This document shows positions 1 through 8,799 of a stretch of DNA of 64,000 nucleotides, one piece after another. The translations under genes and the position numbers were made by a program. The notes under the pieces were generated by a model. It was not told the DNA's origin, searched no databases, and saw only the letters and a list, made by a program, of their open reading frames with translations. This DNA is from Hyphobacterium indicum (GTDB lineage: Bacteria > Pseudomonadota > Alphaproteobacteria > Caulobacterales > Maricaulaceae): positions 558,001 to 622,000 of the forward strand of contig NZ_QBDX01000001.1 of NCBI RefSeq assembly GCF_003129605.1. The letters run 5' to 3'. Numbering within the stretch: the first letter of the stretch is position 1; every line of letters begins with the position of its first letter.

Positions 1-2
1 CC

Positions 3-308
3 CTCTGGCCCGGTGGTCCCAAGGTCGGCTTTGGCTTGTGGAACAATGAGCCGGTCGCCCTGACGCTGGAATTCGGCGTTCTGGCGGTTGGGCTCTTGCT
101 CTACATCTCCGCCACGAAGGCAAAGGGCGTGTTCGGGAAAATCAGCCCGTGGATTTTCGGTGCGCTTCTCGTCGGGCTCTATTCGATCAGCTTCTTTGCG
201 CCGCCACCGGAAACCGCCCAGCAATTCGGCCCGATGGCGATTGTGCTCTACACGCTGGTCGCCGTGCTGGCCTGGCTACTCTGCGACCGGATGCGGGAGG
301 CGCGGTAA
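3..308 (+). CDS. C-terminal part of an integral membrane protein, cut by the window edge
   Basis: The reading frame is open to the left edge, so the true start lies outside the window. The visible part begins with LWPGGPKVGFGLWNN and then has three hydrophobic segments, near residues 18-40, 48-66 and 78-96, ending in a short basic tail. The KVGFGLWN motif before a block of membrane helices resembles a family of small inner-membrane proteins related to YdjM-type 'metal-dependent hydrolases'; this is recalled from family knowledge and is not proven. A TTG at 36 could pass for a start, but the upstream codons continue the same protein without interruption. Function unknown. Confidence 0.6.
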   Translation, partial: LWPGGPKVGFGLWNNEPVALTLEFGVLAVGLLLYISATKAKGVFGKISPWIFGALLVGLYSISFFAPPPETAQQFGPMAIVLYTLVAVLAWLLCDRMREAR

Positions 309-330
309 CCTCTCGAGGCCACCGAAAACT

Positions 331-450
331 TTCCCCTCCCCCTGGTGGGGAGGGGGAGGGGTGGGGGGTAATTACCGGCATGGTATTTGCCATCATCACC
401 CCACCCTGACGGCTGCGCCGTCTTCCCTCCCCATCAAGGGGAGGGGAATT
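331..450. repeat. Palindromic GGGGAGGGG-ended intergenic repeat, copy 1
   Basis: This element of about 120 bp opens with TTTCCCCTCCCC and closes with CATCAAGGGGAGGGGAA, so its ends pair. The interior carries a GGGAGGGGTGGGGGG block, an ACCCCACCCTGACGG block and a small GGCTGCGCC hairpin. It lies between two convergent genes. Related copies occur at 3767, 21078, 36939, 37510, 38012 and 38392. Confidence 0.85.
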
Positions 451-485
451 TATCAGCGCGTCGACTTGAACGGCCGAGAAAACGA

Positions 486-1979
486 CTACTCCCCGCCCAA
501 CAGCTCCCGCACATCCGCCACGAAGGCCTCCAGCGAGGGGTGGTGGATATACATCATGTGTCCGGCCTCATAATAGCCGAAGGTCACGCGGTCGGGATCA
601 AAGCCGGGCTGGTTGAACATCAGCTCGGCGGCGAAAAACGGCGTCGCCAGATCATAATACCCCTGCGCCACCAGCACTTCGAGATCGGCATTCTGCCGCA
701 TTGCCGTGGCCAGCCAGGGCGTCACATTCACATAGGACGAGCCTTGCCCGGTCGACCGGTTCCAGCCTGATGCGGTCGGGATATCGATCACCGAATATTC
801 CTCGGTAATGTCGACGCCGAGCGTATCGGTGAAATAATGCAGCATGGCGGCGGTATAGCCGCCATCAATGCCATAGGCGGACGGGTCGTATTCCGGCCCC
901 TCGCTGACCGCATCGGCCTCCGCGCCGGTATAGCGGCTGTCCAGGCGCCCGACGGACAGGCCCTGATCGCGCAATAATTCCCGCATGAAGCGCTGCAGGC
1001 TGACACGCAGATTGGCGCGCAGCAGATACTCCTCCGACAGGCCGATATAGCCGGAAAGCTCTGCGGCCACGGCGCGACGGTCGGCTTCCGGCAGGCTCGC
1101 GCCACGAAGCAGCGCCGGCATATAGCGGTCATAGGCGAAAGTGCGGGCATCAGAGAGGAAGGCCTCGATATCGCCATTCCAGGCCGCCCGGTCGACGCGC
1201 TCATGATACCAGGCCGTGGCCGCAAATCCCGGCATCAGCCCGACAAAGCCGACATCATTGCCCTCGGACGTATCGTCATAGCGGAAATCCAGCACGGTCG
1301 AGATCAGCGCCACGCCGTTGAAGGAGACATCCGTCCAGCCGCCCTGCATCTCGTTCAGCAGGGCCGCGATCCGCGTCGTGCCATAGCTCTCGCCCAGCAG
1401 GTATTTCGGCGAATTCCAGCGCCGGTTCTCGGTCAGCCAGCGGCGGATGAAGGCACCCAGCACTTCGGCATCCTCGCGAATGCCCCAGAAGCGCCCGGTA
1501 TCCGCCTCGCCCAGCGGGCGGCTCCAGCCCGTGCCCACGGGATCGACAAACACCAGATCCGTCTGATCAAGGATGGAGAGATTGTTCTCGATGATGGAAT
1601 AGGGCGCCGCGCCGTCATCGCGCGCATCGGAAGGCAGGTCGAGCCGGTAGGGGCCGAACACGCCCATATGCAGCCACAGGCTGGCCGAGCCCGGCCCGCC
1701 ATTGAAGATGAAGGCGACCGGGCGCGTGGTGCGGTCATCCACCCCTTCGCGGATATAGGCCGTGGAGAAGATGGACGCATAGGGCGTGCCATCATCCCCG
1801 GCCATGAAGGTCTCGCCGGCCACAACAGAATAGCGCACGCGCTGGCCATTGGCGGTGATCTGGCCGGTGCTTTCATAAACGCGGGAACCATCCTCGCGGG
1901 TTGTCGATCCCTCATCCTGTGCCGACGCCGTACAGGCGCTCAGGGCGATAACAAGAATAATGGCTGTCCAGCGTGTCAT
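486..1979 (-). CDS. Secreted S10 (serine carboxypeptidase-like) peptidase lipoprotein
   Basis: An alpha/beta-hydrolase peptidase of the S10 family, expected to trim C-terminal residues from peptides outside the cytoplasm. The N-terminus is a lipoprotein signal with lipobox LSAC (Cys16). The oxyanion-hole motif FNGGPGSAS lies near residue 92, the nucleophile is Ser198 in LLGESYGTTR, and the C-terminal part supplies the acid (YYDLATPF) and base (EAGHMMY) regions. The length of 497 aa is normal for bacterial members. A GGGGAGC ribosome site lies just upstream of the ATG. It is transcribed alone, towards the repeat at 331. The exact substrate cannot be inferred. Confidence 0.85.
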   Translation of the reverse strand: MTRWTAIILVIALSACTASAQDEGSTTREDGSRVYESTGQITANGQRVRYSVVAGETFMAGDDGTPYASIFSTAYIREGVDDRTTRPVAFIFNGGPGSASLWLHMGVFGPYRLDLPSDARDDGAAPYSIIENNLSILDQTDLVFVDPVGTGWSRPLGEADTGRFWGIREDAEVLGAFIRRWLTENRRWNSPKYLLGESYGTTRIAALLNEMQGGWTDVSFNGVALISTVLDFRYDDTSEGNDVGFVGLMPGFAATAWYHERVDRAAWNGDIEAFLSDARTFAYDRYMPALLRGASLPEADRRAVAAELSGYIGLSEEYLLRANLRVSLQRFMRELLRDQGLSVGRLDSRYTGAEADAVSEGPEYDPSAYGIDGGYTAAMLHYFTDTLGVDITEEYSVIDIPTASGWNRSTGQGSSYVNVTPWLATAMRQNADLEVLVAQGYYDLATPFFAAELMFNQPGFDPDRVTFGYYEAGHMMYIHHPSLEAFVADVRELLGGE

Positions 1980-2061
1980 GAAGGGCTCCCCGCAATTTCC
2001 GGACGCAAGATAAAGCCTTCGCGCCGCAACGCAAATGGCGGTGCGGCAAGGCTGCGTGGCG

Positions 2062-2715
2062 TCAGTCCGCGTCTACAGGGTGGAGCACGGTGTTGAAGAC
2101 AAAGGGTTCGCCAATCCGCTCGGCGATGGCCAGACGTGGCCGCATACCGGACTCCCGGCTGCCGATAATGCTGACAAGATACTGAACGACATAATTTCCT
2201 GACTGCAACTGATACAGATACGTTCCTGTGAGCATGCCGGTTTCGGGATTGCGTACGCCGGTCCAGCATACTCGCAGATTCAGCTCATTGCCTTCGGGAT
2301 CGGTCAGGGGCTGATCAATGGCCTTGCCGGGATCGTCTGAGGCACAATAGGAACCGTCCGTATCGGCGCCGCTTGGCAGATAGGCCACACCGGCATTGAT
2401 CTCGAAGTCGTAAACATCATCGTCTTCGCTCTCGACGGCCATCAGATTATCAAGCTCGGTGGCAACCATCGGGATAATGTTGTCTTGATCCAGCAGGACG
2501 AATCGCTCCGGATCGGACGCATCGAAGGCAGCCTGGACAAAATCGACCATGGCGCGAGCCGTTGCGAGCGAGGAGTCATCGCCTTCCATATCTTCCGCCA
2601 CATGGCTGGTCGAGTCGATCAGCCTGCCGAAACGCTCCAGCGTATCCGCCGCCGACCCGGATGTGAAATCGGAGTCCTGCCCGAGCAGGCTCAATGCGAG
2701 AATCAGTTCGATCAT
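2062..2715 (-). CDS. Hypothetical protein with short hydrophobic N-terminus
   Basis: A 217-aa acidic protein I do not recognise. It starts MIELILALSLLGQDSD, which could be a short export signal or simply a hydrophobic start. An AAGGAGG ribosome site a few bases upstream supports the ATG. The middle is rich in Asp, Glu and Ser; two Cys (in SYCASDDPG and LRVCWTG) could form a disulfide if the protein is exported. It lies 82 bp upstream of the S10 peptidase on the same strand, so co-transcription is possible. No catalytic motif is visible. Confidence 0.6.
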   Translation of the reverse strand: MIELILALSLLGQDSDFTSGSAADTLERFGRLIDSTSHVAEDMEGDDSSLATARAMVDFVQAAFDASDPERFVLLDQDNIIPMVATELDNLMAVESEDDDVYDFEINAGVAYLPSGADTDGSYCASDDPGKAIDQPLTDPEGNELNLRVCWTGVRNPETGMLTGTYLYQLQSGNYVVQYLVSIIGSRESGMRPRLAIAERIGEPFVFNTVLHPVDAD

Positions 2716-2815
2716 CTCGGTGTCCTCCTTGCGCCCGACATTGCTGTGTTCTTGGTCTCTCGTCGAGGCGAAAAGACTCTGGCCAGAGCAATGTTGTCCG
2801 CGCTAGAGCAGGCGC

Positions 2816-3709
2816 ATGAATTATCGCCACGCCTTCCATGCCGGAAATTTCGCCGATGTGCTGAAACACGCGGTTCTGGCGCAATGTCTCACCCATCTGA
2901 AGAAAAAGCCCGGGGCCTTCCGCTATATCGACACCCATGCCGGAGTCGGGGCCTATGATCTCACCTCCAGCGAGGCGCAGCGCAATCCCGAATGGGAGGG
3001 CGGCATCGCCCGCGTGCTCGCGGCAGAACGTCCGCCAGCTGTGGATGCGGCGCTGGCCCCCTTCCTCGACGTGGTCCGCGCCATGAATCCCGGGGACACC
3101 CTCACCACCTATCCCGGCTCGCCAGAGCTGGCCGCCCGCCTGCTGCGCGAACAGGACCGCGCCCATCTGTGCGAATTGCACGAGGCCGACGCCCGCACGC
3201 TGGACCAGCGCTATATCCGCAATGCCGCCGTCAAGGTGGAGCGCCGCGATGGCTACAAGGCCCTCGCCAGCCTGGTCCCGCCGCGGGAAAAGCGCGGCGT
3301 CGTGCTGGTCGATCCGCCCTTTGAACATCGCGACGAGATGGCCCACATGGCCGAAGCCGTCCGCAAGGCCGTGCCGAAATGGCCAACCGGCACATATATT
3401 TTCTGGCGGCCGCTCAAGGATTTGTGGGCCTCGGAACGCTTCGATGTCGGGCTGGCCGAATGGCTGTTCGAGGAGAATCTGGCGACACCGGAAAAAGTCC
3501 TGCGCGCCGATCTCTGGGTCCGCGACCTCGAAGCCGAGGGCAAGCTGGCCGGGGCGGGCGTCGTCATCCTCAACCCGCCCTATACGCTGGAAGCCCAGCT
3601 GCTCGAGCTACTGCCCTGGCTGGCGGAAACCCTCGCCACGGGTGAGGGCGCCGGCTGGCGGCTCGATGGCGCGGCAACGGATGAAAGCCTCTCGGTGGAG
3701 GAATTTTAG
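2816..3709 (+). CDS. rlmJ: 23S rRNA (adenine-N6)-methyltransferase RlmJ
   Basis: SAM-dependent methyltransferase that modifies A2030 of 23S rRNA in E. coli. The N-terminal signature MNYRHAFHAGNFADVLKH is diagnostic. The SAM-binding region follows (YIDTHAGVGAYDL, near residue 40), and the catalytic DPPF motif (VLVDPPFEH) lies near residue 164. At 297 aa it has the usual length. It stands alone and diverges from the unknown gene at 2062. A second, slightly different copy of its last 14 codons lies downstream at 3904-3945, after one palindromic repeat. Confidence 0.95.
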   Translation: MNYRHAFHAGNFADVLKHAVLAQCLTHLKKKPGAFRYIDTHAGVGAYDLTSSEAQRNPEWEGGIARVLAAERPPAVDAALAPFLDVVRAMNPGDTLTTYPGSPELAARLLREQDRAHLCELHEADARTLDQRYIRNAAVKVERRDGYKALASLVPPREKRGVVLVDPPFEHRDEMAHMAEAVRKAVPKWPTGTYIFWRPLKDLWASERFDVGLAEWLFEENLATPEKVLRADLWVRDLEAEGKLAGAGVVILNPPYTLEAQLLELLPWLAETLATGEGAGWRLDGAATDESLSVEEF

Positions 3710-3766
3710 GCGACACGCTGACCGTTCCTGCGAAGGTGTTCAGGAAAAATCAATAAGGTGGCGCAC

Positions 3767-3882
3767 TTTCCCCTCCCCCAGTGTGGGGAGGGGTAGGGTG
3801 GGGGAGAACATCAAACCGCTGCGCTGATCACCCCACCTTGACGGCTGCGCCGTCTTCCCTCCCCATCAAGGGGAGGGGAATT
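3767..3882. repeat. Palindromic GGGGAGGGG-ended repeat, copy 2
   Basis: Same architecture as the copy at 331: TTTCCCCTCCCCCA start, GTGGGGAGGGGTAGG block, CACCCCACCTTGACGG with a GGCTGCGCC hairpin, and the closing CATCAAGGGGAGGGGAA. It sits between rlmJ and the second copy of the rlmJ 3' end. Confidence 0.85.
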
Positions 3883-3903
3883 ACGGATCCCGCATGTGAG
3901 TGC

Positions 3904-3945
3904 GGCGCCGCAACCGATGAAAGCCTCTCGGTGGAGGAGTTTTAG
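3904..3945 (+). pseudogene. Second, allele-like copy of the rlmJ 3' end (14 codons)
   Basis: This 42-bp stretch encodes the same C-terminal residues and stop as rlmJ (GAATDESLSVEEF, TAG), matching 3668-3709. Only three bases differ, all at third codon positions and all synonymous (GCG/GCC, ACG/ACC, GAA/GAG). No open frame leads into it. The substitution pattern implies descent from a functional rlmJ allele of a related strain, not a decaying local duplication. Confidence 0.75.
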
Positions 3946-3955
3946 AGGCGGCATT

Positions 3956-4076
3956 TTTTCTCCCCCTGCTTGCGGGGGGAGTGGCCCGGAGGGCCGAGGG
4001 GGGGGCGAATAGCGGATGTGATCTTGCCCCCTCCGTCAGCTTCGCTGACACCTCCCCCGTGAACGGGGGAGGAAAC
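3956..4076. repeat. Intergenic palindromic repeat of a second type
   Basis: This element begins TCTCCCCCTGCTTGCGGGGGGAG, continues with a GTGGCCCGGAGGGCCGAGG block and a CCCTCCGTCAGCTTCGCTGACACC hairpin, and ends CTCCCCCGTGAACGGGGGAGG. It differs from the GGGGAGGGG family but has a similar plan. It fills the gap between the rlmJ 3'-end copy and the enoyl-CoA hydratase gene. Confidence 0.7.
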
Positions 4077-4081
4077 CAACC

Positions 4082-4954
4082 CTAATACTCTTCCTCCTCC
4101 CAGAAGGGGTACCAGGGCGGCATGTCGGCGGATGGTTTCAGCGGAAACTCGGGCGGACGTTTTTCAAGAAAGCTCATCACGCCTTCCGCCGCATCCGGGC
4201 CGATTCCGGCATGCAGAATGGCTTTCGATTCAATGCGGTGCGCATCAATCGGCGTGTGCGGCCCCAGCATCCGCCACGCCATCTGCCGCATCACCGCCAC
4301 CGAGACGGGCGCCGTCGTCTGCGCCAGCGTGCGCGCATAGTCCTGTGCAGCAGGCAGCAGATCCGCCGGCGCGTGCAGGCTTTTCAGCAACCCGGCCTGA
4401 TGCGCTTCCTCGGTTAGGAAGGTCCGCCCCGACAACGCCCAGTCCATCGCTGTGGAAATGCCGACCACGCGCGGCAGAAACCAGCTCGCCGCCCCGTCCC
4501 AGGCGATCCCGCGCCTGGAAAACGGATAGGCCATTTTTGCGCCCGGCACGGCGAAGCGTACATCCATCGGCAGGATCATGGTTGCCCCGATCCCGACCGC
4601 CGGACCGTTGATGGCGGCAATCACCGGCTTGATCGAGTTGAAGATCCGCAGATTCATCAACCCGCCCGTATCGCGCCAGCGCGGGTCAGTATCATCCAGC
4701 TCGCCATCGGCTTTGGCCTGTGACACGGCATTGAAGGTTTCCGCGCCCAGCGACAGGTCCGCGCCTGCGCAGAAAGCCCGCCCTGACCCGGTGAAGATCA
4801 CGGCGCGGACATCGTCATTGGCATCGGTATGATCGAGCGCCGCAATGACCTCGCGCATCATGTCATGCGTATAGGCATTCATGGCCTTGGGCCGGTGCAG
4901 CGTGATCGTGGCCACCGGCCCGTCAATCTCCAGCAGGATGGTGTCGAATGTCAT
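4082..4954 (-). CDS. Enoyl-CoA hydratase/isomerase family protein (crotonase fold)
   Basis: Cytoplasmic crotonase-superfamily enzyme acting on acyl-CoA thioesters, probably in fatty-acid or amino-acid catabolism. Near residue 55 it has the oxyanion-hole segment SGRAFCAGADLSLG, and GPAVGIGATMILPMD near residue 120 gives the second backbone NH. The usual second Glu position is not clear, so hydratase and isomerase activity cannot be told apart. The start chosen is the second ATG of MAM, because the GGAG ribosome site abuts the first. It lies 9 bp downstream of the MFS gene, so the two are probably co-transcribed. The C-terminus ends in an unusual acidic WEEEEY. Confidence 0.85.
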   Translation of the reverse strand: MTFDTILLEIDGPVATITLHRPKAMNAYTHDMMREVIAALDHTDANDDVRAVIFTGSGRAFCAGADLSLGAETFNAVSQAKADGELDDTDPRWRDTGGLMNLRIFNSIKPVIAAINGPAVGIGATMILPMDVRFAVPGAKMAYPFSRRGIAWDGAASWFLPRVVGISTAMDWALSGRTFLTEEAHQAGLLKSLHAPADLLPAAQDYARTLAQTTAPVSVAVMRQMAWRMLGPHTPIDAHRIESKAILHAGIGPDAAEGVMSFLEKRPPEFPLKPSADMPPWYPFWEEEEY

Positions 4955-4963
4955 GGCCATCTC

Positions 4964-6196
4964 CTAATCGTCAGTGCCGTCGCCGAACCATTCGCCGCGC
5001 TCGGTGACAAACACCACGGCCAGCGCCGCCAGCCCGGTCAGGGCCTGTCCGGCAATCAGCGGCAGGGTCGAGTCATTGTAGAGCTGGCCGATCACCGCGC
5101 CGATAATCGCCCCGATCACACCTGTCCCGAAACCATAGGCCGCAGACGCCGTTCCGGCCACATGCCCGACCGGCTCCATCGCCAGCGCGTTGAAATTGGC
5201 GGCAATCAGCCCCATCAGCATCATCGCCAGAGTCAGCAGCCCCATGAAGATCAGGAGGTTTTCCGACGCAAACACGATCAGCGCCACATGCGCCAGGCTG
5301 ATCACGGTAAAGCCGATCAGCGCGCCCTGCGACAGCCGCCGCTGGCCCAGCCGCATCACCAGACGGGAATTGATGAAATTGGTGATTGCCATGCAGGCCG
5401 CCATGCCGGCAAAAGCCAGCGTCCACACCGTTCCTAGGCCGAAATACTCCGCCATGATCTGTTCGGACGAATTGAGCAGCCCATACAGCCCGCCGAAGAA
5501 GAAGGCCCCGGCCAGCATATAGCCGACCATGGCCCGATGCCGCAGGCTTTCCCGGTAGGCGCGCAGCGAATCCATGAAGTCCAGCTTGCGCCGGTATTCC
5601 TCGTGCAGCGTCTCCGGCAGCCGGATGCTCAGCCAGATCGCCAGGCCCGAGGCGGTCACCAGCAGGAAAACGAAAATCCACCGCCACGGCGCGATCAGCA
5701 GGATCGCCTGACCCAGGCTGGGCGCGATCACCGGCACGGCCATGAACACCATCATCGCCATGGAGACGACCTGCGCCATGCGCCGCCCGGAGGTCAGGTC
5801 GCGCGCAATCGCCGTGCCGATCACCCGCGCCGCGGCAATGCTCATCCCCTGTAACAGGCGGCCAATCAGCAGGATCTCGAAATCCCAGGCGATCAGACAG
5901 AATACGGTGGCGGCGATATAGAGCCCCAGAGCGCCGAGCAGGACCGGCTTGCGCCCCCAGCTGTCCGACAGCGGCCCGTAGATCAGTTGCGCCAGCCCGA
6001 AGCCGACCAGAAACGCCGTGATGACCAGCTGGCGCCGGTTCGGATTTTCCAGATCGAGATCATTGCCGATGGCTGGCAGGGCGGGCAGCATCATGTCGAT
6101 GGACAGGGCCACAATGCCTGTCGAAAGGACCAGCAGCGTCACCAGCTGCCAGAACGTCATCAGATGACGTTCACCTGCAAATTCTGAATCCTGCAT
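4964..6196 (-). CDS. MFS drug-resistance transporter, Bcr/CflA type
   Basis: Inner-membrane proton-driven exporter with about twelve hydrophobic segments over 410 aa. The first helix carries LSTGIVALSIDMMLPALPAI, typical of Bcr/CflA (bicyclomycin/chloramphenicol) pumps, and the loop-2 MFS motif appears as YGPLSDSWGRKPVL near residue 75. The first ATG is preceded by GAGGGA; an internal ATG at residue 13 is an alternative start. It is upstream of the crotonase gene in a likely two-gene operon. The substrate is unknown. Confidence 0.85.
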   Translation of the reverse strand: MQDSEFAGERHLMTFWQLVTLLVLSTGIVALSIDMMLPALPAIGNDLDLENPNRRQLVITAFLVGFGLAQLIYGPLSDSWGRKPVLLGALGLYIAATVFCLIAWDFEILLIGRLLQGMSIAAARVIGTAIARDLTSGRRMAQVVSMAMMVFMAVPVIAPSLGQAILLIAPWRWIFVFLLVTASGLAIWLSIRLPETLHEEYRRKLDFMDSLRAYRESLRHRAMVGYMLAGAFFFGGLYGLLNSSEQIMAEYFGLGTVWTLAFAGMAACMAITNFINSRLVMRLGQRRLSQGALIGFTVISLAHVALIVFASENLLIFMGLLTLAMMLMGLIAANFNALAMEPVGHVAGTASAAYGFGTGVIGAIIGAVIGQLYNDSTLPLIAGQALTGLAALAVVFVTERGEWFGDGTDD

Positions 6197-6262
6197 CTAT
6201 CCCTCGTCCCCAACCCTAGGTGCGGGATTCAGCTCAGGATGGCAAGGCAGCGGCGCAGGCGG

Positions 6263-6988
6263 CTAATCGCCGGACGGGATCGCAAAGGTTCCCGGCTCGA
6301 ACTCCGGATTAATCTCGACCGAAACGATACGGACAGTCTGCACGGTTTCGCCGGTACGCAGATCGACCGTCTCCTGCAGCATCGGGAACATCACGCCCTC
6401 GATCATCGTGAAATCCGACCGCCGGGTCTCGTGATATTCCTCGTCCGGATTGACGTCGGGATGAAGGGCATATTCGCTGCGGTCCCGAACCGGCAGGTAG
6501 GTCTCCGGATCGAGATAGAGCCGCTCCTCGAACCCGTCAGCCATCGCGAAATCCAGCGTGGGATAGACGACACCGTCAATCTCGACCGGCTCACCCTCGG
6601 TGATGGTGTGGCCCAGAGCAGCATATTCGTGCGGGCCGTAAAGATTGCCGTGTAAGCCGCGCAGCAGGATATCAGCGGCCGCTTCGGTGGTGGCATGTGC
6701 ATCGCCATCGGCAAACATCTGCCAGCTCTGCCCTTGATCTAGCGCCTCGGTAAAGACCCGCGTGCCATCGGCATAGATGTCGATACGCATGCTGTCCGGA
6801 CGTTCGGCCTGATAGACACCACGCACGTTAAAGCTGGGCTCGGTAATATCGAGTTCCAGCCGGATGCCGTTCACAGCCTCCAGCGCAGACTCGCCGCCCA
6901 TGGCCACAACATGGCGGTCCAGAAGCTCCGGTTCGCTGGAACAGGCCGCGAGTGTCAGGGCCGACAGGGCCAGAATGCGCTTGTGCAT
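6263..6988 (-). CDS. Predicted lipoprotein, possibly LolA/LolB-like fold
   Basis: About 241 aa with a lipoprotein signal ending in lipobox LAAC (Cys16), followed by acidic and polar sequence. GAGGAG lies 8 bp before the ATG; a GTG three codons upstream opens the same frame but is worse placed. The pattern (an AMGGESALEAVNGIR start, then alternating strands and an RSDFTMIEGVMFPML segment near residue 190) resembles outer-membrane lipoprotein-sorting (LolA-like) half-barrels. That assignment is inferred from pattern only. It is monocistronic, in a region of convergent small gaps. Confidence 0.6.
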   Translation of the reverse strand: MHKRILALSALTLAACSSEPELLDRHVVAMGGESALEAVNGIRLELDITEPSFNVRGVYQAERPDSMRIDIYADGTRVFTEALDQGQSWQMFADGDAHATTEAAADILLRGLHGNLYGPHEYAALGHTITEGEPVEIDGVVYPTLDFAMADGFEERLYLDPETYLPVRDRSEYALHPDVNPDEEYHETRRSDFTMIEGVMFPMLQETVDLRTGETVQTVRIVSVEINPEFEPGTFAIPSGD

Positions 6989-7061
6989 GGTGAACACTCC
7001 TCAAATCGGGGAGCGGTCTGACGTAATTGATCTTGTCGTAAAATGACCGGCAGATTACCGA

Positions 7062-8159
7062 TCACACATTGAACTTGAAGTGCAGGACATCGCCATCCTT
7101 GACGAGGTAGTCCTTGCCTTCCTGGCGCAGCTTTCCGGCCTCGCGGGCCCCGGCTTCGCCATTGTGGGTGACATAATCCTCATAGGCGATGGTTTCCGCC
7201 TTGATGAAGCCCTTCTCGAAATCACCATGAATGACACCGGCACAGCGCGGTGCGGTCCAGCCATGCTTGAAGGTCCAGGCCCGGGCCTCTTTCGGCCCGA
7301 CCGTAAAAAAGGTCTGTAAGTCCAGAAGATTGTATCCGGCGTGAATCAGCCGGTCGAGGCCGGCCTCTTCCAGGCCGAGCGCGTCGAGATATTCAGCCCG
7401 CTCCTCATCTTCCAGCAGTGCCAGCTCGCTCTCGATCTTGGCCGAAATCACCACCGCGTCGGACCCCTGTTCCGCCGCATAATCCACCACGCGCTGGGAA
7501 TGGGCATTGCCGGTGGCAGCGCTGTCCTCATCGACATTGGCGATATAGAGAACCGGCTTCGAGGTGAGGAGTTGCAGCATCCGCCAGGCCTTGCGCTGGT
7601 CGGCCGGCACGTCGGCCTTGCGCGCCGGGCGGCCCTCGGTCAGCTCCGCCAGGGCCAGATCGATCAGCGCCAGCGTTTCTTTCGCCTCCTTGTCGCCCGT
7701 CTTGGCGCGCTTTTCCAGATTGCCGCGGCGCTTTTCCAGGCTCTCCATATCGGCCAGCATCAGCTCGGTCTCGACCGTATCCAGATCCGCAATCGGATCC
7801 ACCCGGTCCTCGACATGGGTGACATCGTCATCCTCGAAAGCGCGCAGCACATAGGCGATGGCATCGGTCTCGCGGATATTGGCGAGAAACTGATTGCCCA
7901 GCCCTTCGCCCTTGGAGGCGCCGCGCACCAGGCCGGCAATATCGACGAAATTCATCCGCGTCGGAATGATCTCCTTCGAGCCGGCGATTTTCGCCAGCAC
8001 GTCCAGCCGCGGTTCCGGCATGGCGACATCACCGACATTGGGCTCGATCGTGCAGAAGGGATAATTGGCGGCTTGCGCCGCCGCGGTCTGCGTCAGCGCA
8101 TTGAACAGGGTCGATTTACCGACATTCGGCAGGCCGACAATTCCGCATTTGAAACCCAT
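7062..8159 (-). CDS. ychF: Redox-regulated ATPase YchF (Obg-family)
   Basis: P-loop ATPase of the Obg/YchF family that binds ribosomes and takes part in stress and translation control. It starts MGFKCGIVGLPNVGKSTLFNAL (Walker A near residue 8); the DIAGLVRGASKGEGLGNQFL region (near residue 70) is G3. A TGS-like domain ends the protein (RAWTFKHGW...KDGDVLHFKFNV). At 365 aa it has the standard length. Its ATG overlaps the pth stop by one base. It is last in the prs-rplY-pth-ychF run. Confidence 0.97.
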   Translation of the reverse strand: MGFKCGIVGLPNVGKSTLFNALTQTAAAQAANYPFCTIEPNVGDVAMPEPRLDVLAKIAGSKEIIPTRMNFVDIAGLVRGASKGEGLGNQFLANIRETDAIAYVLRAFEDDDVTHVEDRVDPIADLDTVETELMLADMESLEKRRGNLEKRAKTGDKEAKETLALIDLALAELTEGRPARKADVPADQRKAWRMLQLLTSKPVLYIANVDEDSAATGNAHSQRVVDYAAEQGSDAVVISAKIESELALLEDEERAEYLDALGLEEAGLDRLIHAGYNLLDLQTFFTVGPKEARAWTFKHGWTAPRCAGVIHGDFEKGFIKAETIAYEDYVTHNGEAGAREAGKLRQEGKDYLVKDGDVLHFKFNV

Positions 8160-8767
8160 CAGTCTTGTTCCTTGTCATTGTTTCCCGGCGCGGGCGCCAG
8201 ATGTGTCACACGCGTCTGGAAGGCATCAAAATCGCCAGCGGCAAGCAGGGGGATGGAGCGGGCAATCGCATCCATCAGATCGCTGGCCCAGCCCTGATCG
8301 GCCTTCGGAATATCGGACAAGACATAGCCGGTGACGCGATTCTTGTCGCCGGGATGGCCGATGCCGATCCGGCCGCGGCGGAAATCGCCCTCGATATGGG
8401 CCTTGATCGAGCGCAGCCCGTTATTCCCGGCATGGCCGCCGCCCGTCTTCAGGCGGAATTTGCCGGGCGCAAGGTCCAGCTCGTCATGGAAGACAACAAT
8501 CCGGTCAGCCGGGATATTGTAATAACGCGCGGCTTCGCCCACGGCCCGGCCGCTCTCATTGTAATAGGTGCCGGGTTTTAGCAGCAGGACTTTTTGCGGA
8601 CCGGACGGCGTCTCGATCACGCCGTCACAGGCCGCGCCCTGGAAGCGCGCCTTCCAGGGGCCCAGATGCCAGTGACCGGCAATCGCATCCAGTGTGAGAA
8701 AGCCGATATTGTGGCGGTTATAGCGGTATTTCGCGTCCGGATTGCCCAGACCAACGACAAGCAGCAT
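8159..8767 (-). CDS. pth: Peptidyl-tRNA hydrolase
   Basis: Releases tRNA from peptidyl-tRNAs dropped during translation. The signature GLGNPDAKYRYNRHNIGF carries the catalytic His near residue 20, and the conserved FHDELDLAPGKFRLKTGGGHAGNNG block lies near residues 93-117. At 202 aa it is slightly longer than the E. coli enzyme because of a tail rich in Ala and Asp. It sits 32 bp downstream of rplY and overlaps ychF by one base, the usual alphaproteobacterial cluster. Confidence 0.97.
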   Translation of the reverse strand: MLLVVGLGNPDAKYRYNRHNIGFLTLDAIAGHWHLGPWKARFQGAACDGVIETPSGPQKVLLLKPGTYYNESGRAVGEAARYYNIPADRIVVFHDELDLAPGKFRLKTGGGHAGNNGLRSIKAHIEGDFRRGRIGIGHPGDKNRVTGYVLSDIPKADQGWASDLMDAIARSIPLLAAGDFDAFQTRVTHLAPAPGNNDKEQD

Positions 8768-8799
8768 GACGGCCCCCGTTCAGCGGGGAGGCGAGGCCC

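Noticed and set aside
1203-2096. 297-aa plus-strand ORF opposite the S10 peptidase
   Set aside because: Antisense to a gene with clear catalytic motifs; no support of its own.
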